A DNA stretch of 64,000 nucleotides from Hydractinia symbiolongicarpus (lineage: Eukaryota > Cnidaria > Hydrozoa > Anthoathecata > Hydractiniidae), in contig NC_079876.1 in the NCBI RefSeq assembly GCF_029227915.1, forward strand, positions 7,008,001 to 7,072,000. Reading direction: 5' to 3'. The notes beneath the pieces are model-generated. The model had not been told where the DNA came from. It saw only the letters and a program-made list of their open reading frames with translations, and ran no database searches. The position numbers were made by a program, and so were the translations under genes. Of the stretch, positions 9,719 to 21,390 are shown in pieces (the stretch's first letter is position 1; each line of letters begins with the position of its first letter).

Positions 9719-9827
9719 ATGGCAGACAGTTCAGAAAAAAGAAGAAGCTGTGGCCTTAATAGTAAAAAAAAGAGACGAAGAAAATCGCCATTTTCTCGTG
9801 TTCGTCAAATTTATAGAGAAAGAGAAT
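9719..9827 (+). CDS. Possible 5' end of an unknown gene, truncated by the gap
   Basis: ATG at 9719 with a strong start context (A at -3, G at +4) opens M-A-D-S-S-E-K-R-R-S and continues for 36 codons into the run of N. The peptide is very basic, with a K-K-K-R-R-R-K cluster that would serve as a nuclear localisation signal if translated. I recognise no family. It may be a first exon of a nuclear or transposon protein, or a chance frame; the missing 3' part prevents a decision. Confidence 0.35.
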
Positions 9828-10327
9828 NNNNNNNNNNNNNNNNNNNNNNNNNNNNNNNNNNNNNNNNNNNNNNNNNNNNNNNNNNNNNNNNNNNNNNNNN
9901 NNNNNNNNNNNNNNNNNNNNNNNNNNNNNNNNNNNNNNNNNNNNNNNNNNNNNNNNNNNNNNNNNNNNNNNNNNNNNNNNNNNNNNNNNNNNNNNNNNNN
10001 NNNNNNNNNNNNNNNNNNNNNNNNNNNNNNNNNNNNNNNNNNNNNNNNNNNNNNNNNNNNNNNNNNNNNNNNNNNNNNNNNNNNNNNNNNNNNNNNNNNN
10101 NNNNNNNNNNNNNNNNNNNNNNNNNNNNNNNNNNNNNNNNNNNNNNNNNNNNNNNNNNNNNNNNNNNNNNNNNNNNNNNNNNNNNNNNNNNNNNNNNNNN
10201 NNNNNNNNNNNNNNNNNNNNNNNNNNNNNNNNNNNNNNNNNNNNNNNNNNNNNNNNNNNNNNNNNNNNNNNNNNNNNNNNNNNNNNNNNNNNNNNNNNNN
10301 NNNNNNNNNNNNNNNNNNNNNNNNNNN
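9828..10327. other. Assembly gap, exactly 500 N
   Basis: All bases are N. The round length suggests a scaffolding placeholder, not a measured gap. It separates unique gene-bearing DNA from the satellite array, so the distance between them is not established by this sequence. Confidence 0.98.
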
Positions 10328-13300
10328 GTAGTTTTCAAAAATGTCTTCATTTTTGATGAGACGCTGAATAAAAGAAGTTTAATCGCCGGCAAACGAAAAC
10401 CTGCGATTTCCCGTAAATCCCGGACTCGGCCCGTATAGTCAAAAGTATACAAAGAAAGTTACCAGGGAGTAAACTCATTTCCCAAACGAATTTTTAAATT
10501 ATTTTTTCACCACTAAAACGTATGAGACTTGTAGTTTTCAAAAATGTTTTTATTTTTGATGAAACGCTGAATAAAAGAAGTTTAATCGCCGGCAAACGAA
10601 AACCTGTGATTTCCCGTAAATCCCGGACTCGGCCCGTATAGTCAAAAGTATACAAAGAAAGTACCCAGGGAGTAAACTCATTTCCCAAACGATTTTTTAA
10701 ATTATTATTTCACCACTAAAGCCCATGAGACTTGTAGTTTTTAAAAATGTTTTCATTTTTGATGAGACGCTGAATAAAAGAGGTTTAATCGCCGGCAAAC
10801 GAAAACCCGCAATTTACCGTAAATCCCGGTCTCGGCCCGTATAGTCAAAAGTATACAAGGAAAGTACCCAGTGAGTAAACTCATTTCCCTAACGAATTTT
10901 TAAATTATTTTTTCACCACTAAAACGCATGAGACTTGTAGTTTTCAAAAATGTTTTCATTTTTGATGAGACGCTGAATAAAAGAAGTTTAATCGCCGGCA
11001 AACGAAAACCTGCGATTTCCCGTAAATCCCGGACTCGGCCCGTATAGTCAAAAGTATACAAAGAAAGTACCCAGGGAGTAAACTCATTTCCCAAACGATT
11101 TTTTAAATTATTATTTCACCACTAAAGCCCATGAGACTTGTAGTTTTTAAAAATGTTTTCATTTTTGATGAGACGCTGAATAAAAGAGGTTTAATCGCCG
11201 GCAAACGAAAACCCGCAATTTACCGTAAATCCCGGTCTCGGCCCGTATAGTCAAAAGTATACAAAGAGGGTACCCAGGGTGTAAACTCATTTTCCGAACG
11301 ATTTTTTAAATTATTTTTTCACCACTAAAACGCATGAGACTTGTAGTTTTCAAAAATGTCTTCATTTTTGATGAGACGCTGAATAAAAGAAGTTTAATCG
11401 CCGGCAAACGAAAACCTGCGATTTCCCGTAAATCCCGGACTCGGCCCGTATAGTCAAAAGTATACAAAGAAAGTTACCAGGGAGTAAACTCATTTCCCAA
11501 ACGATTTTTTAAATTATTTTTTCACCACTAAAACGCATGAGACCTGTAGTTTTCAAAAATGTTTTCATCTTTGATGAGACGCTGAATAAAAGAAGTTTAA
11601 TCGCCGGCAAACGAAAACCTGCGATTTCCCGTAAATCCCGTACTCGGCCCGTATAGTCAAAAGTATACAAAGAAAGTGACCAGGGAGTAAACTCATTTCC
11701 CAAACGATTTTTTAAATTATTATTTCACCACTAAAGCCCATGAGACTTGTAGTTTTCAAAATTGTTTTCATTTTTGATGAGACTCTGAATAAAAGAAGTT
11801 TAATCGCCGGCAAACGAAAACCTGCGATTTCCCGTAAATCCCGGACTCGGCCCGTATAGTCAAAAGTATACAAAGAGAGTACCCAGGGTGTAAACTCATT
11901 TCCCGAACGATTTTTTAAATTATTTTTTCACCACTAAAACGCATGAGACTTGAACTTTTCAAAAATGTTTTCATTTTTGATGAGACGCTGAATAAAAGAA
12001 GTTTAATCGCCGGCAAACGAAAACCTGCGATTTCCCGTAAATCCCGGACTCGGCCCGTATAGTCAAAAGTATACAAAGAAAGTTACCAGGGAGTAAACTC
12101 ATTTCCCAAACGATTTTTTAATTTATTATTTCACCACTTAAACGCATGAGACTTGTAGTTTTCAAAAATGTTTTCATTTTTGATGAGACGCTGAATAAAA
12201 GTAGTTTAATCGTTGGCAAACGAAAACCTGCGATTTCCCGTAAATCCCGGACTCGGCCCGTATAGTCAAAAGTATACAAAGAGAGTACCCAGGGTGTAAA
12301 CTCATTTCCCGAACGATTTTTTAAATTATTTTTTCACCACTAAAACGCATGAGACTTGAACTTTTCAAAAATGTTTTCATTTTTGATGAGACGTTGAATA
12401 AAAGAAGTTTAATCGCCGGAAAACGAAAACCCGCGATTTCCCGTAAATCCCGGACTAGGCCCATATAGTTAAAAGTATACAAGGAAAGTACCCAGTGAGT
12501 AAACCCATTTCCCGAACGAATTTTTAAATTATTTTTTCACCACTAAAACGCATAAGACTTGTAGTTTTTAAAAATGTTTTCATTTTTGATGAAACGCTGA
12601 ATAAAAGAAGTTTAATCGTCGGCAAACGAAAACCCGCGATTTCCCGTAAATCCCGGACTCGGCCCGTATAGTCAAAAGTATACAAAGAAAGTACCCAGGG
12701 AGTAAACTCATTTCCAGAACGATTTTTTAAATTATTTTTTCACCACTAAAACGCATGAGACTTGTAGTTTTTAAAAATATTTTCATTTTTGATGAGACGC
12801 TGAATAAAAGAAGTTTAATCGCCGGCAAACGAAAACCCGCGATTTCCCGTAAATCCCGGGCTTGGCCCGTATAGTCAAAAGTATACAAAGAAAGTACCCA
12901 GGGTGTAAACTCATTTCCCGAACGATTTTTTAAATTACTTTTTCACCACTAAAACGCATGAGACTTGTAGTTTTTAAAAATGTTTTCATTTTTGATGAGA
13001 CGCTGAATAAAAGAAGTTTAATCGCCGGCAAACGAAAACCTGCGATTTCCCGTAAATCCTGGACTCGGCCCGTATAGTCAAAAGTATACAAAGAAAGTGC
13101 CCAGGCAGTAAACTCATTTCCCAAACGAATTTTTAAATTATTTTTTCACCACTAAAACGTATGAGACTTGTAGTTTTCAAAAATGTTTTCATTTTTGATG
13201 AGACGCTGAATAAAAGAAGTTTAATCGCCGGCAAACGAAAACCTGCGATTTCCCGTAAATCCCGGACTCGGCCCGTATAGTCAAAAGTATACAAAGAAAG

Positions 13301-14929
13301 TACCCAGGGAGTAAACTCATTTCCCAAACGATTTTTTAAATTATTATTTCACCACTAAAGCCCATGAGACTTGTAGTTTTTAAAAATGTTTTCATTTTTG
13401 ATGAGACGCTGAATAAAAGAGGTTTAATCGCCGGCAAACGAAAACCCGCAATTTACCGTAAATCCCGGTCTCGGCCCGTATAGTCAAAAGTATACAAGGA
13501 AAGTACCCAGTCAGTAAACTCATTTCCCTAACGAATTTTTAAATTATTTTTTCACCACTAAAACGCATGAGACTTGTAGTTTCCAAAAATGTTTTCATTT
13601 TTGATGAGACGCTGAATAAAAGAAGTTTAATCGCCGGCAAACGAAAACCTGCGATTTCCCGTAAATCCCGGACTCGGCCCGTATAGTCAAAAGTATACAA
13701 AGAAAGTACCCAGGGAGTAAACTCATTTCCCAAACGATTTTTTAAATTATTATTTCACCACTAAAGCCCATGAGACTTGTAGTTTTTAAAAATGTTTTCA
13801 TTTTTGATGAGACGCTGAATAAAAGAGGTTTAATCGCCGGAAAACGAAAACCCGCAATTTACCGTAAATCCTGGTCTCGGCCCGTATAGTCAAAAGTATA
13901 CAAAGAGGGTACCCAGGGTGTAAACTCATTTTCCGAACGATTTTTTAAATTTTTTTTTCACCACTAAAACGCATGAGACTTGTAGATTTCAAAAATGTCT
14001 TCATTTTTGATGAGACGCTGAATAAAAGAAGTTTAATCGCCGGCAAACGAAAACCTGCGATTTCCCGTAAATCCCGGACTCGGCCCGTATAGTCAAAAGT
14101 ATACAAAGAAAGTTACCAGGGAGTAAACTCATTTCCCAAACGATTTTTTAAATTATTTTTTCACCACTAAAACGCATGAGACCTGTAGTTTTCAAAAATG
14201 TTTTCATCTTTGATGAGACGCTGAATAAAAGAAGTTTAATCGCCGGCAAACGAAAACCTGCGATTTCCCGTTAATCCCGTACTCGGCCCGTATAGTCAAA
14301 AGTATACAAAGAAAGTACCCAGGGAGTAAACTCATTTCCCAAACGATTTTTTAAATTATTATTTCACCACTAAAGCCCATGAGACTTGTAGTTTTCAAAA
14401 TTGTTTTCATTTTTGATGAGACGCTGAATAAAAGAAGTTTAATCGCCGGCAAACGAAAACCTGCGATTTCCCGTAAATCCCGGATTCGGCCCGTATAGTC
14501 AAAAGTATACAAAGAGAGTACCCAGGGTGTAAACTCATTTCCCAAACGATTTTTTAAATTATTTTTTCACCACTAAAACGCATGAGACTTCAACTTTTCA
14601 AAAATGTTTTCATTTTTGATGAGACGCTGAATAAAAGAAGTTTAATCGCCGGCAAACGAAAACCTGCGATTTCCCGTAAATCCCGGACTCGGCCCGTATA
14701 GTCAAAAGTATACAAAGAAAGTTACCAGGGAGTAAACTCATTTCCCAAACGATTTTTTAATTTATTATTTCACCACTAAAACGCATGAGACTTGTAGTTT
14801 TCAAAAATGTTTTCATTTTTGATGAGACGCTTAATAAAAGTGGTTTAATCGCCGGCAAACAAAAACCCGCGATTTCCCGTAAATCCCGGGCTTGGCCCGT
14901 ATAGTCGAATGTATACAAAGAAAGTACCC
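10328..14929 (-). repeat. 203-bp satellite array, minus orientation, about 22-23 monomers
   Basis: Head-to-tail monomers of 203 bp, oriented opposite to those after 14930. Recognisable marks on this strand: GATGAGACGCTGAATAAAAG, ATCGCCGGCAAACG and GTATACAAAG, recurring every 203 bp. The left end lies in the gap. A block near 10.5-11.95 kb reappears 13 monomers later near 13.1-14.6 kb, with shared private variants (for example CCTAACGAATTT and the GAGACCTGTAG variant). The short open frames (about 64 codons, one per monomer) start at non-ATG codons or are broken at each monomer end and are not genes. Confidence 0.97.
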
Positions 14930-14961
14930 TGAGTTTACTCCCTGGGTACTTTCTTGTATAC
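14911..14961. repeat. Inversion junction of the satellite: near-perfect palindrome
   Basis: Left arm GTATACAAAGAAAGTACCC (14911-14929) and right arm GGGTACTTTCTTGTATAC (14944-14961) are complementary apart from one missing T in the right arm. The spacer is 14 bases. Array orientation flips here: the minus-oriented monomer is cut after GTACCC, and a plus-oriented monomer begins at TGAGTTTACTCC. The homology continues through the whole array on both sides, so the two 4.6-kb arms form a giant inverted repeat. Confidence 0.93.
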
Positions 14962-17900
14962 TTTTGACTATACGGGCCGAGTCCGGGATTTACGGGAAAT
15001 CGCAGGTTTTCGTTTGCCGCCGATTAAACTGCTTTTATTCAGCGTTTCATCAAAAATCAAAACATTTTTAAAAACTACAAGTCTTATACGTCTTAGTGGT
15101 GAAAAAATAATTTAAAAAATCGTTCTGGAAATGAGTTTACTCACAGGGTACTTTCTTTGTATACATTCAACTATACGGGCCAAGCCCGGGATTTACGGGA
15201 AATCGCGGGTTTTCGTTTTCCGGCGATTAAACCTCTTTCATTAAGCGTCTCATCAAAAATGAAAACATTTTTGAAAACTACAAGTCTCATGCGTTTTAGT
15301 GGTGAAAAAAAAAATTTAAAAAATCGTTCGGGAAATGAGTTTACTCCCTGGGTACTTTCTTTGTATACATTCGACTATACGGGCCAAGCCCCGGATTTAC
15401 GGGAAATCGCGGATTTTCGTTTGCCGGCGATTAAACTTCTTTTATTCAGCGTCCCATCAAATATGAAAATATTTTTGAAAACTACAAGTCTCATGCGTTT
15501 AGTGGTAAAAAACTAATATAAAAAATCGTTCGGGAAATGAGTTTACTCCCTGGGTACTTTCTTTGTATACTTTTGACTATACAGGTCGAGTCCGGGGTTT
15601 ACGGGAAATGGCGGGTTTTCGTTTGCCGGCGATTAAACTTCTTTTATTCAGCGTCTCATCAAAAATGAAAAATTTTTGAAAACTACAAGTCTCATGCGTT
15701 TTAGTGGTGAAAAAATAATTTAAAAAATCGTTCGGGAAATGAGTTCACTCACAGGGTACTTTCTTTGTATACATTTGACTATACGGGCCGAGTCCGGGAT
15801 TTACGGGAAATCGCGGGTTTTCGTTTGCCGGCGATTAAACTTCTTTTATTCAGCGTCTCATCAAAAATGAAAACATTTTTAAAAACTACAAGTCTCATGG
15901 GCTTTAGTGGTGAAATAATAATTTAAATAATCGTTTGGGAAATGAGTTTACTCCCTGGGTACTTTCTTTGTATACTTTTGACTATACGGGCCGAGTCCGT
16001 GATTTACGGGAAATCGCAGGTTTTCGTTTGCCGGCGATTAAACTTCTTTTATTCAGCGTCTCATCAAAAATGAAAACATTTTTGAAAACTACAAGTCTCA
16101 TGCGTTTTAGTGGTGAAAAAATAATTTAAAAAATCGTTCCGGAAATGAGTTTACACCCTGGGTACTTTCTTTGTATACTTTTGACTATACGGGCCGAGAC
16201 CGGGATTTACGGGAAAACGCGGGTTTTCGTTTGCCGGCGATTAAACTTCTTTTATTCAGCGTCTCATCAAAAATGAAAACATTTTTAAAAACTACAAGTC
16301 TCATGGGCTTTAGTGGTTAAATAATAATTTAAAAAATCGTTTGGGAAATGAGTTTACTCCCTGGGTACTTTCTTTGTATACTTTTGACTATACGGGCCGA
16401 GTCCGGGATTTACGGGAAATCGCAGGTTTTCGTTTGCCGGCGATTAAACTTCTTTTATTCAGCGTCTCATCAAAAATGAAAACATTTTTGAAAACTACAA
16501 GTCTCATGCGTTTTAGTGGTGAAAAAATAATTAAAAAAATCGTTCGAGAAATGAGTTTACACCCTGGGTATTTTCTTTGTATACTTTTGACTATACGGGC
16601 CGAGTCCTGGATTTACGGGAAATTGCAGGTTTTCGTTTGCCGGCGATTAAACCACTTTCATTAGCCGTCTCATCAAAAATGAAAAGATTTCTGAAAACTA
16701 CAAGTCTCATGCGTTTTAGTGGTGAAAAAATAATTTAAAAAATCGTTCGGGAAATGAGTTTACTCCCTGGGTACTTTCTTTGTATACTTTTGACTATACG
16801 GGCCGAGTCCGGGATTTACGGGAAATCGCAGGTTCTCGTTTGCCGGCGATTAAACTTCTTTTATTCAGCGTCTCATCAAAAATGAAAACATTTTTGAAAA
16901 CTACAAGTCTCATGCGTTTTAGTGGTGAAAAAATAATTTAAAAAATCGTTCGAGAAATGAGTTTACACCCTGGGTATTTTCTTTGTATACTTTTGACTAT
17001 ACGGGCCGAGTCCTGGATTTACGGGAAATTGCAGGTTTTCGTTTGCCGGCGATTAAACCACTTTCATTAGCCGTCTCATCAAAAATGAAAGAATTTCTGA
17101 AAACTACAAGTCTCATGCGTTTTAGTGGTGAAAAAATAATTTAAAAAATCGTTCGGGAAATGAGTTTACTCCCTGGGTACTTTCTTTGTATACTTTTGAC
17201 TATACGGGCCGAGTCCGGGATTTACGGGAAATCGCAGGTTTTCGTTTGCCGGCGATTAAACTTCTTTTATTCAGCGTCTCATCAAAAATGAAAACATTTT
17301 TGAAAACTACAAGTCTCATGCGTTTAAGTGGTGAAAAAATAATTTAAAAAATCGTTCGAGAAATGAGTTTACACCCTGGGTATTTTCTTTGTATAGTTTT
17401 GACTATACGGGCCGAGTCCTGGATTTACGGGAAATTGCAGGTTTTCGTTTGCCGGCGATTAAACCACTTTCATTAGCCGTCTCATCAAAAATGAAAAGAT
17501 TTCTGAAAACTACAAGTCTCGTGCGTTTCAGTGGTGAAAAAATAATTTAAAAAATCGTTCGGGAAATGAGTTTACTCCCTGGGTACTTTCTTTGTATACT
17601 TTTGACTATACGGGCCGAGTCCGGGATTTACGGGAAATCGCGGGTTTTCGTTTGCCGGCGATTAAACTTTTTTTATTCAGCGTCTCATCAAAAATAAAAA
17701 CATTTTTAAAAACTACAAGTCTCATGGGCTTTAGTGGTGAAATAATAATTTAAAAAATCGTTTGGGAAATTAGCTTACTCCCTGGGTACTTTCTTTGCAT
17801 ACTTTTGACTACACGGGCCGAGTCCAGGATTTACGGGAAATCGCAGGTTTTCGTTTGCCGGCGATTAAACTTCTTTTATTCAGCGTCTCATTAAAAATGA

Positions 17901-19498
17901 AAACATTTTTAAAAACTACAAGTCTTATACGTTTTAGTGGTGAAAAAATAATTTAAAAAATCGTTCTGGAAATGAGTTTACTCACAGGGTACTTTCTTTG
18001 TATACATTCAACTATACGGGCCAAGCCCGGGATTTACGGGAAATCGCGGGTTTTCGTTTTCCGGCGATTAAACCTCTTTCATTAAGCGTCTCATCAAAAA
18101 TGAAAACATTTTTGAAAACTACAAGTCTCATGCGTTTTAGTGGTGAAAAAAAAAATTTAAAAAATCGTTCGTGAAATGAGTTTACTCCCTGGGTACTTTC
18201 TTTGTATACATTCGACTATACGGGCCAAGCCCCGGATTTACGGGAAAACGCGGGTTTTCGTTTGCCGGCGATTAAACTTCTTTTATTCAGCGTCTCATCA
18301 AAAATGAAAACATTTTTAAAAACTACAAGTCTCATGGGCCTTAGTGGTGAAAAAATAATTTAAAAAATCGTTCGGGAAATGAGTTTACTCCCTGGGTACT
18401 TTCTTTGTATACTTTTGACTATACGGGCCCAGTCCGGGATTTACGGGAAATCGCGGATTTTCGTTTGCCGGCGATTAAACTTCTTTTATTCAGCGTCCCA
18501 TCAAATATGAAAATATTTTTGAAAACTACAAGTCTCATGCGTTTAGTGGTAAAAAAATAATATAAAAAATCGTTCGGGAAATGAGTTTACTCCCTGGGCA
18601 CTTTCTTTGTATACTTTTGACTATACAGGTCGAGTCCGGGGTTTACGAGGAAATGGCGGGTTTTCGTTTGCCGGCGATTAAACTTCTTTTATTCAGCGTC
18701 TCATCAAAAATGAAAAATTTTTGAAAACTACAAGTCTCATGCGTTTTAGTGGTGAAAAAATAATTTAAAAAATCGTTCGGGAAATGAGTTTACTCACAGG
18801 GTACTTTCTTTGTATACATTTGACTATACGGGCCAAACCCGGGATTTACGGGAAATCGCGGGTTTTCGTTTGCCGGCGATTAAACTTCTTTCATTAACCG
18901 TCTCATCAAAAATGAAAACATTTTTGAAAACTACAAGTCTGATGCGTTTTAGTGGTAAAAAAAAAATTAAAAAATCGTTCGGGAAATAAGTTTACTCCCT
19001 TTGTACTTTCTTTGTATACATTCGACTATACGGGCCAAGCCCGGGATTTACGGGAAATCGCGGGTTTTCGTTTGCCGGCGATTAAACCTCTTTCATTAAG
19101 CGTCTCATCAAAAATGAAAACATTTTTGAAAACTACAAGTCTGATGCGTTTTAGTGGTGAAAAAAAAATTAAAAAATCGTTCGGGAAATAAGTTTACTCC
19201 CTGGGTACTTTCTTTGTATACATTCGACTATACGGGCCAAGCCCGGGATTTACGGGAAATCGCCGGTTTTCGTTTGCCGGCAATTAAACCTCTTTCATTA
19301 AGCGTCTCATCAAAAATGAAAACATTTTTGAAAACTACAAGTCTCATGCGTTTTAGTGCTGAAAAAATAATTTAAAAAATCGTTCGGGAAATGAGTTTAC
19401 TCCCTGGGCACTTTCTTTGTATACTTTTGACTATGCGGGACAAGCCGGGATTTACGGGAAATCGCGGGTTTTTGTTTGCCGGCGATTAAACTTCTTTT
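14930..19498 (+). repeat. 203-bp satellite array, plus orientation, about 22 monomers
   Basis: Monomers in the same orientation as the main array. A dimer unit of 406 bp is visible at 16541, 16947 and 17353, marked by the CGTTCGAGAAATG variant. A stretch near 15.14 kb recurs about 14 monomers later near 17.98 kb, sharing CTCACAGGG, ATTCAACTA and the GTTTTCCGGCG variant. The array breaks within a monomer at CTTCTTTT (19498), where non-satellite DNA begins. Confidence 0.97.
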
Positions 19499-19514
19499 TG
19501 CGGAGTGAAGCGGA

Positions 19515-19530
19515 GGGCGCGTCAGCGCCC
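19515..19530. repeat. GC-rich perfect hairpin GGGCGC-GTCA-GCGCCC
   Basis: Six-base-pair perfect stem with a 4-base loop, about 16 bases inside the left edge of the insertion. It is flanked by GCGGAG/CGGAGC-type repeats and is a striking GC island in otherwise AT-rich DNA. Its place near the insertion edge suggests an end structure of a mobile element, which is inference. Confidence 0.7.
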
Positions 19531-19677
19531 GGAGCGTAGCGGAGCCCATTTCCTCATTAAATAAGCCAAATATAAAAGAAAAAGGAAGTACGGTGGAGAG
19601 TATATAGGATATCTATACGATTTCCGCGTCTCGTCCCCCTATACATTAAAAATATCCAAAATTCGGCCGTTTTTGAG

Positions 19678-19890
19678 TCAGTTTCCCAGCGATTTAATAT
19701 GGTCATTCTTAATTACATTTTTTAGTAAGCGAGACAATATGTTTTTAGCACGGCGATGCAGTTTTTGTTGTCTTTTAACCAAGCGTAAATAGTGCTGTTT
19801 ACAGTTGAGATTAAGTTTGCCTACAATTTTTAGCCACGTGATACACATATTAATTTCACTAATATCACATGACTTTTTTCTCGGACACAT
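19678..19890 (-). CDS. Short unknown ORF, 70 codons
   Basis: Opens M-C-P-R-K-K-S-C-D-I at 19890 with an in-frame stop shortly upstream and ends at 19678. The peptide is basic (many K and R in the last 40 residues), with no recognised motif and no membrane segment. It lies near the left end of the insertion. It may be a remnant of a transposon protein or chance. The start context is poor. Confidence 0.2.
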   Translation of the reverse strand: MCPRKKSCDISEINMCITWLKIVGKLNLNCKQHYLRLVKRQQKLHRRAKNILSRLLKNVIKNDHIKSLGN

Positions 19891-20044
19891 AGCGCCTCAA
19901 ACTCAAACTTTCGTTAATCTAAGCTATATCGCAACTGACGGAAGGGCTTGTTCAAGAAAACGAAGAAAGGGTATGTTTTTAGCTAGCTAGTATATCACTA
20001 TTCCTTTACATGTAATGAACTCTTTCTTATTCTCACTCACACTT

Positions 20045-20235
20045 AAGGCTAGCTAGCATAAAACTACTGACTGAGCTGGCTGGCATAAAATAGAGCAATA
20101 GAACAAACATATAACATAAAAGCTAGCATAAAAAACTGGCTACAGATCTAGCATAAATTTAACTACTTAGCTGGCATAAAATTAGCTAATTAGGCTACCA
20201 TAAAATTATCTACATAGCTAACATAGAAAAATTCT
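20045..20235 (+). repeat. Degenerate tandem repeat with AGCTRGCATAAA core
   Basis: About eight imperfect copies of a core like AGCTAGCATAAA or AGCTGGCATAAA, with spacings of roughly 20-30 bases (AACATAAAA, TCTAGCATAAA and GCTACCATAAAA are among the variants). The first copies overlap GCTAGC palindromes. No coding or RNA role is visible. Confidence 0.6.
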
Positions 20236-20394
20236 TTTGGACAGATTTTTAATGAGATAGGCCACCTAGCTTATACTTATGACACAGTATATAAGTGATA
20301 TAATTCTACTCTGATTAGGAATGTCCCATTACATAGCTTGTTCTAGCGACAATCCACAATCGTCCAATTTTAGACCAAAGTTCAAGGGCTAAAA

Positions 20395-20652
20395 ATGTTT
20401 AGCGAAATCAGCAAAAGTACATACCTATATATAATTCTACAGATACTTCCCTTCCCATTTACGAAGTCAAGTTGGGAACTTTATAACATTGAATGTTATA
20501 GAGGGGATGAGAGCCATATTTTTGTGAATGATTGTAGCTATAATGTAGGAACATCACAAAAGAAGCGGTGTAGTAGACATTGCCACGTTATAGATCAGGA
20601 AATTAACTTTTTTAACCCTGCCGGTGAGCATACACCAGTGTGGATTAAGTGA
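20395..20652 (+). CDS. Short unknown ORF, 85 codons
   Basis: ATG at 20395 to TGA at 20652. The second half has five Cys and several charged residues (C-Y-R-G-D-E-S-H, K-K-R-C-S-R-H-C-H) and ends H-T-P-V-W-I-K. I recognise no family. The frame also passes through a TTCTACAG acceptor-like site near its start, so the open part could be a terminal exon of a captured gene. It is equally possible that it is chance. Confidence 0.25.
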   Translation: MFSEISKSTYLYIILQILPFPFTKSSWELYNIECYRGDESHIFVNDCSYNVGTSQKKRCSRHCHVIDQEINFFNPAGEHTPVWIK

Positions 20653-20986
20653 CAAATGGAAATTATTTCTATATTGACATCTATATTTTTTATTAAGCCA
20701 TTTTAAATTCTGACAAGTGGTTCTTGTGCAATCGTCAACATGTATTGAAAATCTTTAAATATCTATATATATATCGCATTAATTTTTTGACAGAAATTAT
20801 TTCTATATCAAATAACCTTTTTTTACATCAAGAAACTCCAATTATTTGAGCCTGAATCTGTTTTCATTTTGTTTTTATTTTTTGGAAAAATTTGAGTGCT
20901 TGTCTCTTATGAAATTGTTCTTATAAAAATGTGTATATTTTTTTCGATATGCCGTTTTTACTTCCTAAAACAGTGAATAATTTTAT

Positions 20987-21054
20987 GCCCCGTTGGTCTA
21001 ATGCCTACGACACTCATGCAAATGAGAGATCCGGGTTCGAATCCTGTACGGGGC
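20987..21054 (+). tRNA. tRNA-like gene, closest to tRNA-Cys(GCA), anticodon arm degenerate
   Basis: A 68-base sequence with a perfect 7-bp acceptor stem (GCCCCGT/ACGGGGC), a D-arm paired through GTC/GAC, and a T arm CCGGG-TTCGAAT-CCTGT with a mismatch at its base. The B box GGTTCGAATCC (21034-21044) matches the consensus exactly. The A box TGGTCTAATGC (20994-21004) matches at all but its last position. The anticodon arm is abnormal: CTCA/TGAG closes a six-base loop TGCAAA, so one base is missing. Read with U33 the anticodon is GCA. No T-run follows directly. It may be a decayed tRNA gene or the head of a tRNA-derived SINE. Confidence 0.55.
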
Positions 21055-21390
21055 TAGGAAACACAATTATGCATCTAACAACAGCCAGGTAATCCGTCGG
21101 TATACCTTATGGAGGGAAAAAACGAGTAAATTCGAGGTTTGGTGGATTTCCCCCGTGTTTTTTTCCCTGATAAGATACAAAGTCAGGGAGCCAGGGTTCA
21201 AAATTGGACGAGCGGCAATTGACTTTGCTTTTATTCAAATACCCCAAATTTAACAAAATTAAATGTTGCCCATCGAACTTTTACTTGCAGATTAATTTGT
21301 ATTTAATTTGAAATTCCCGGACTATATATACCTTAGAAATATTGAGTATACGTAATCTTTGATTTGTAGGGGGAGAGTTTCTATTAAGGT
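21055..21390. other. Unassigned DNA following the tRNA-like sequence
   Basis: No gene is visible. Complementary GGGAAAAAACG (about 21114) and CGTGTTTTTTTCCC (about 21155) could fold together, and the T7 run there could act as a Pol III terminator for a longer transcript starting at the tRNA-like sequence, as in a SINE. This is a possibility only. Confidence 0.35.
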
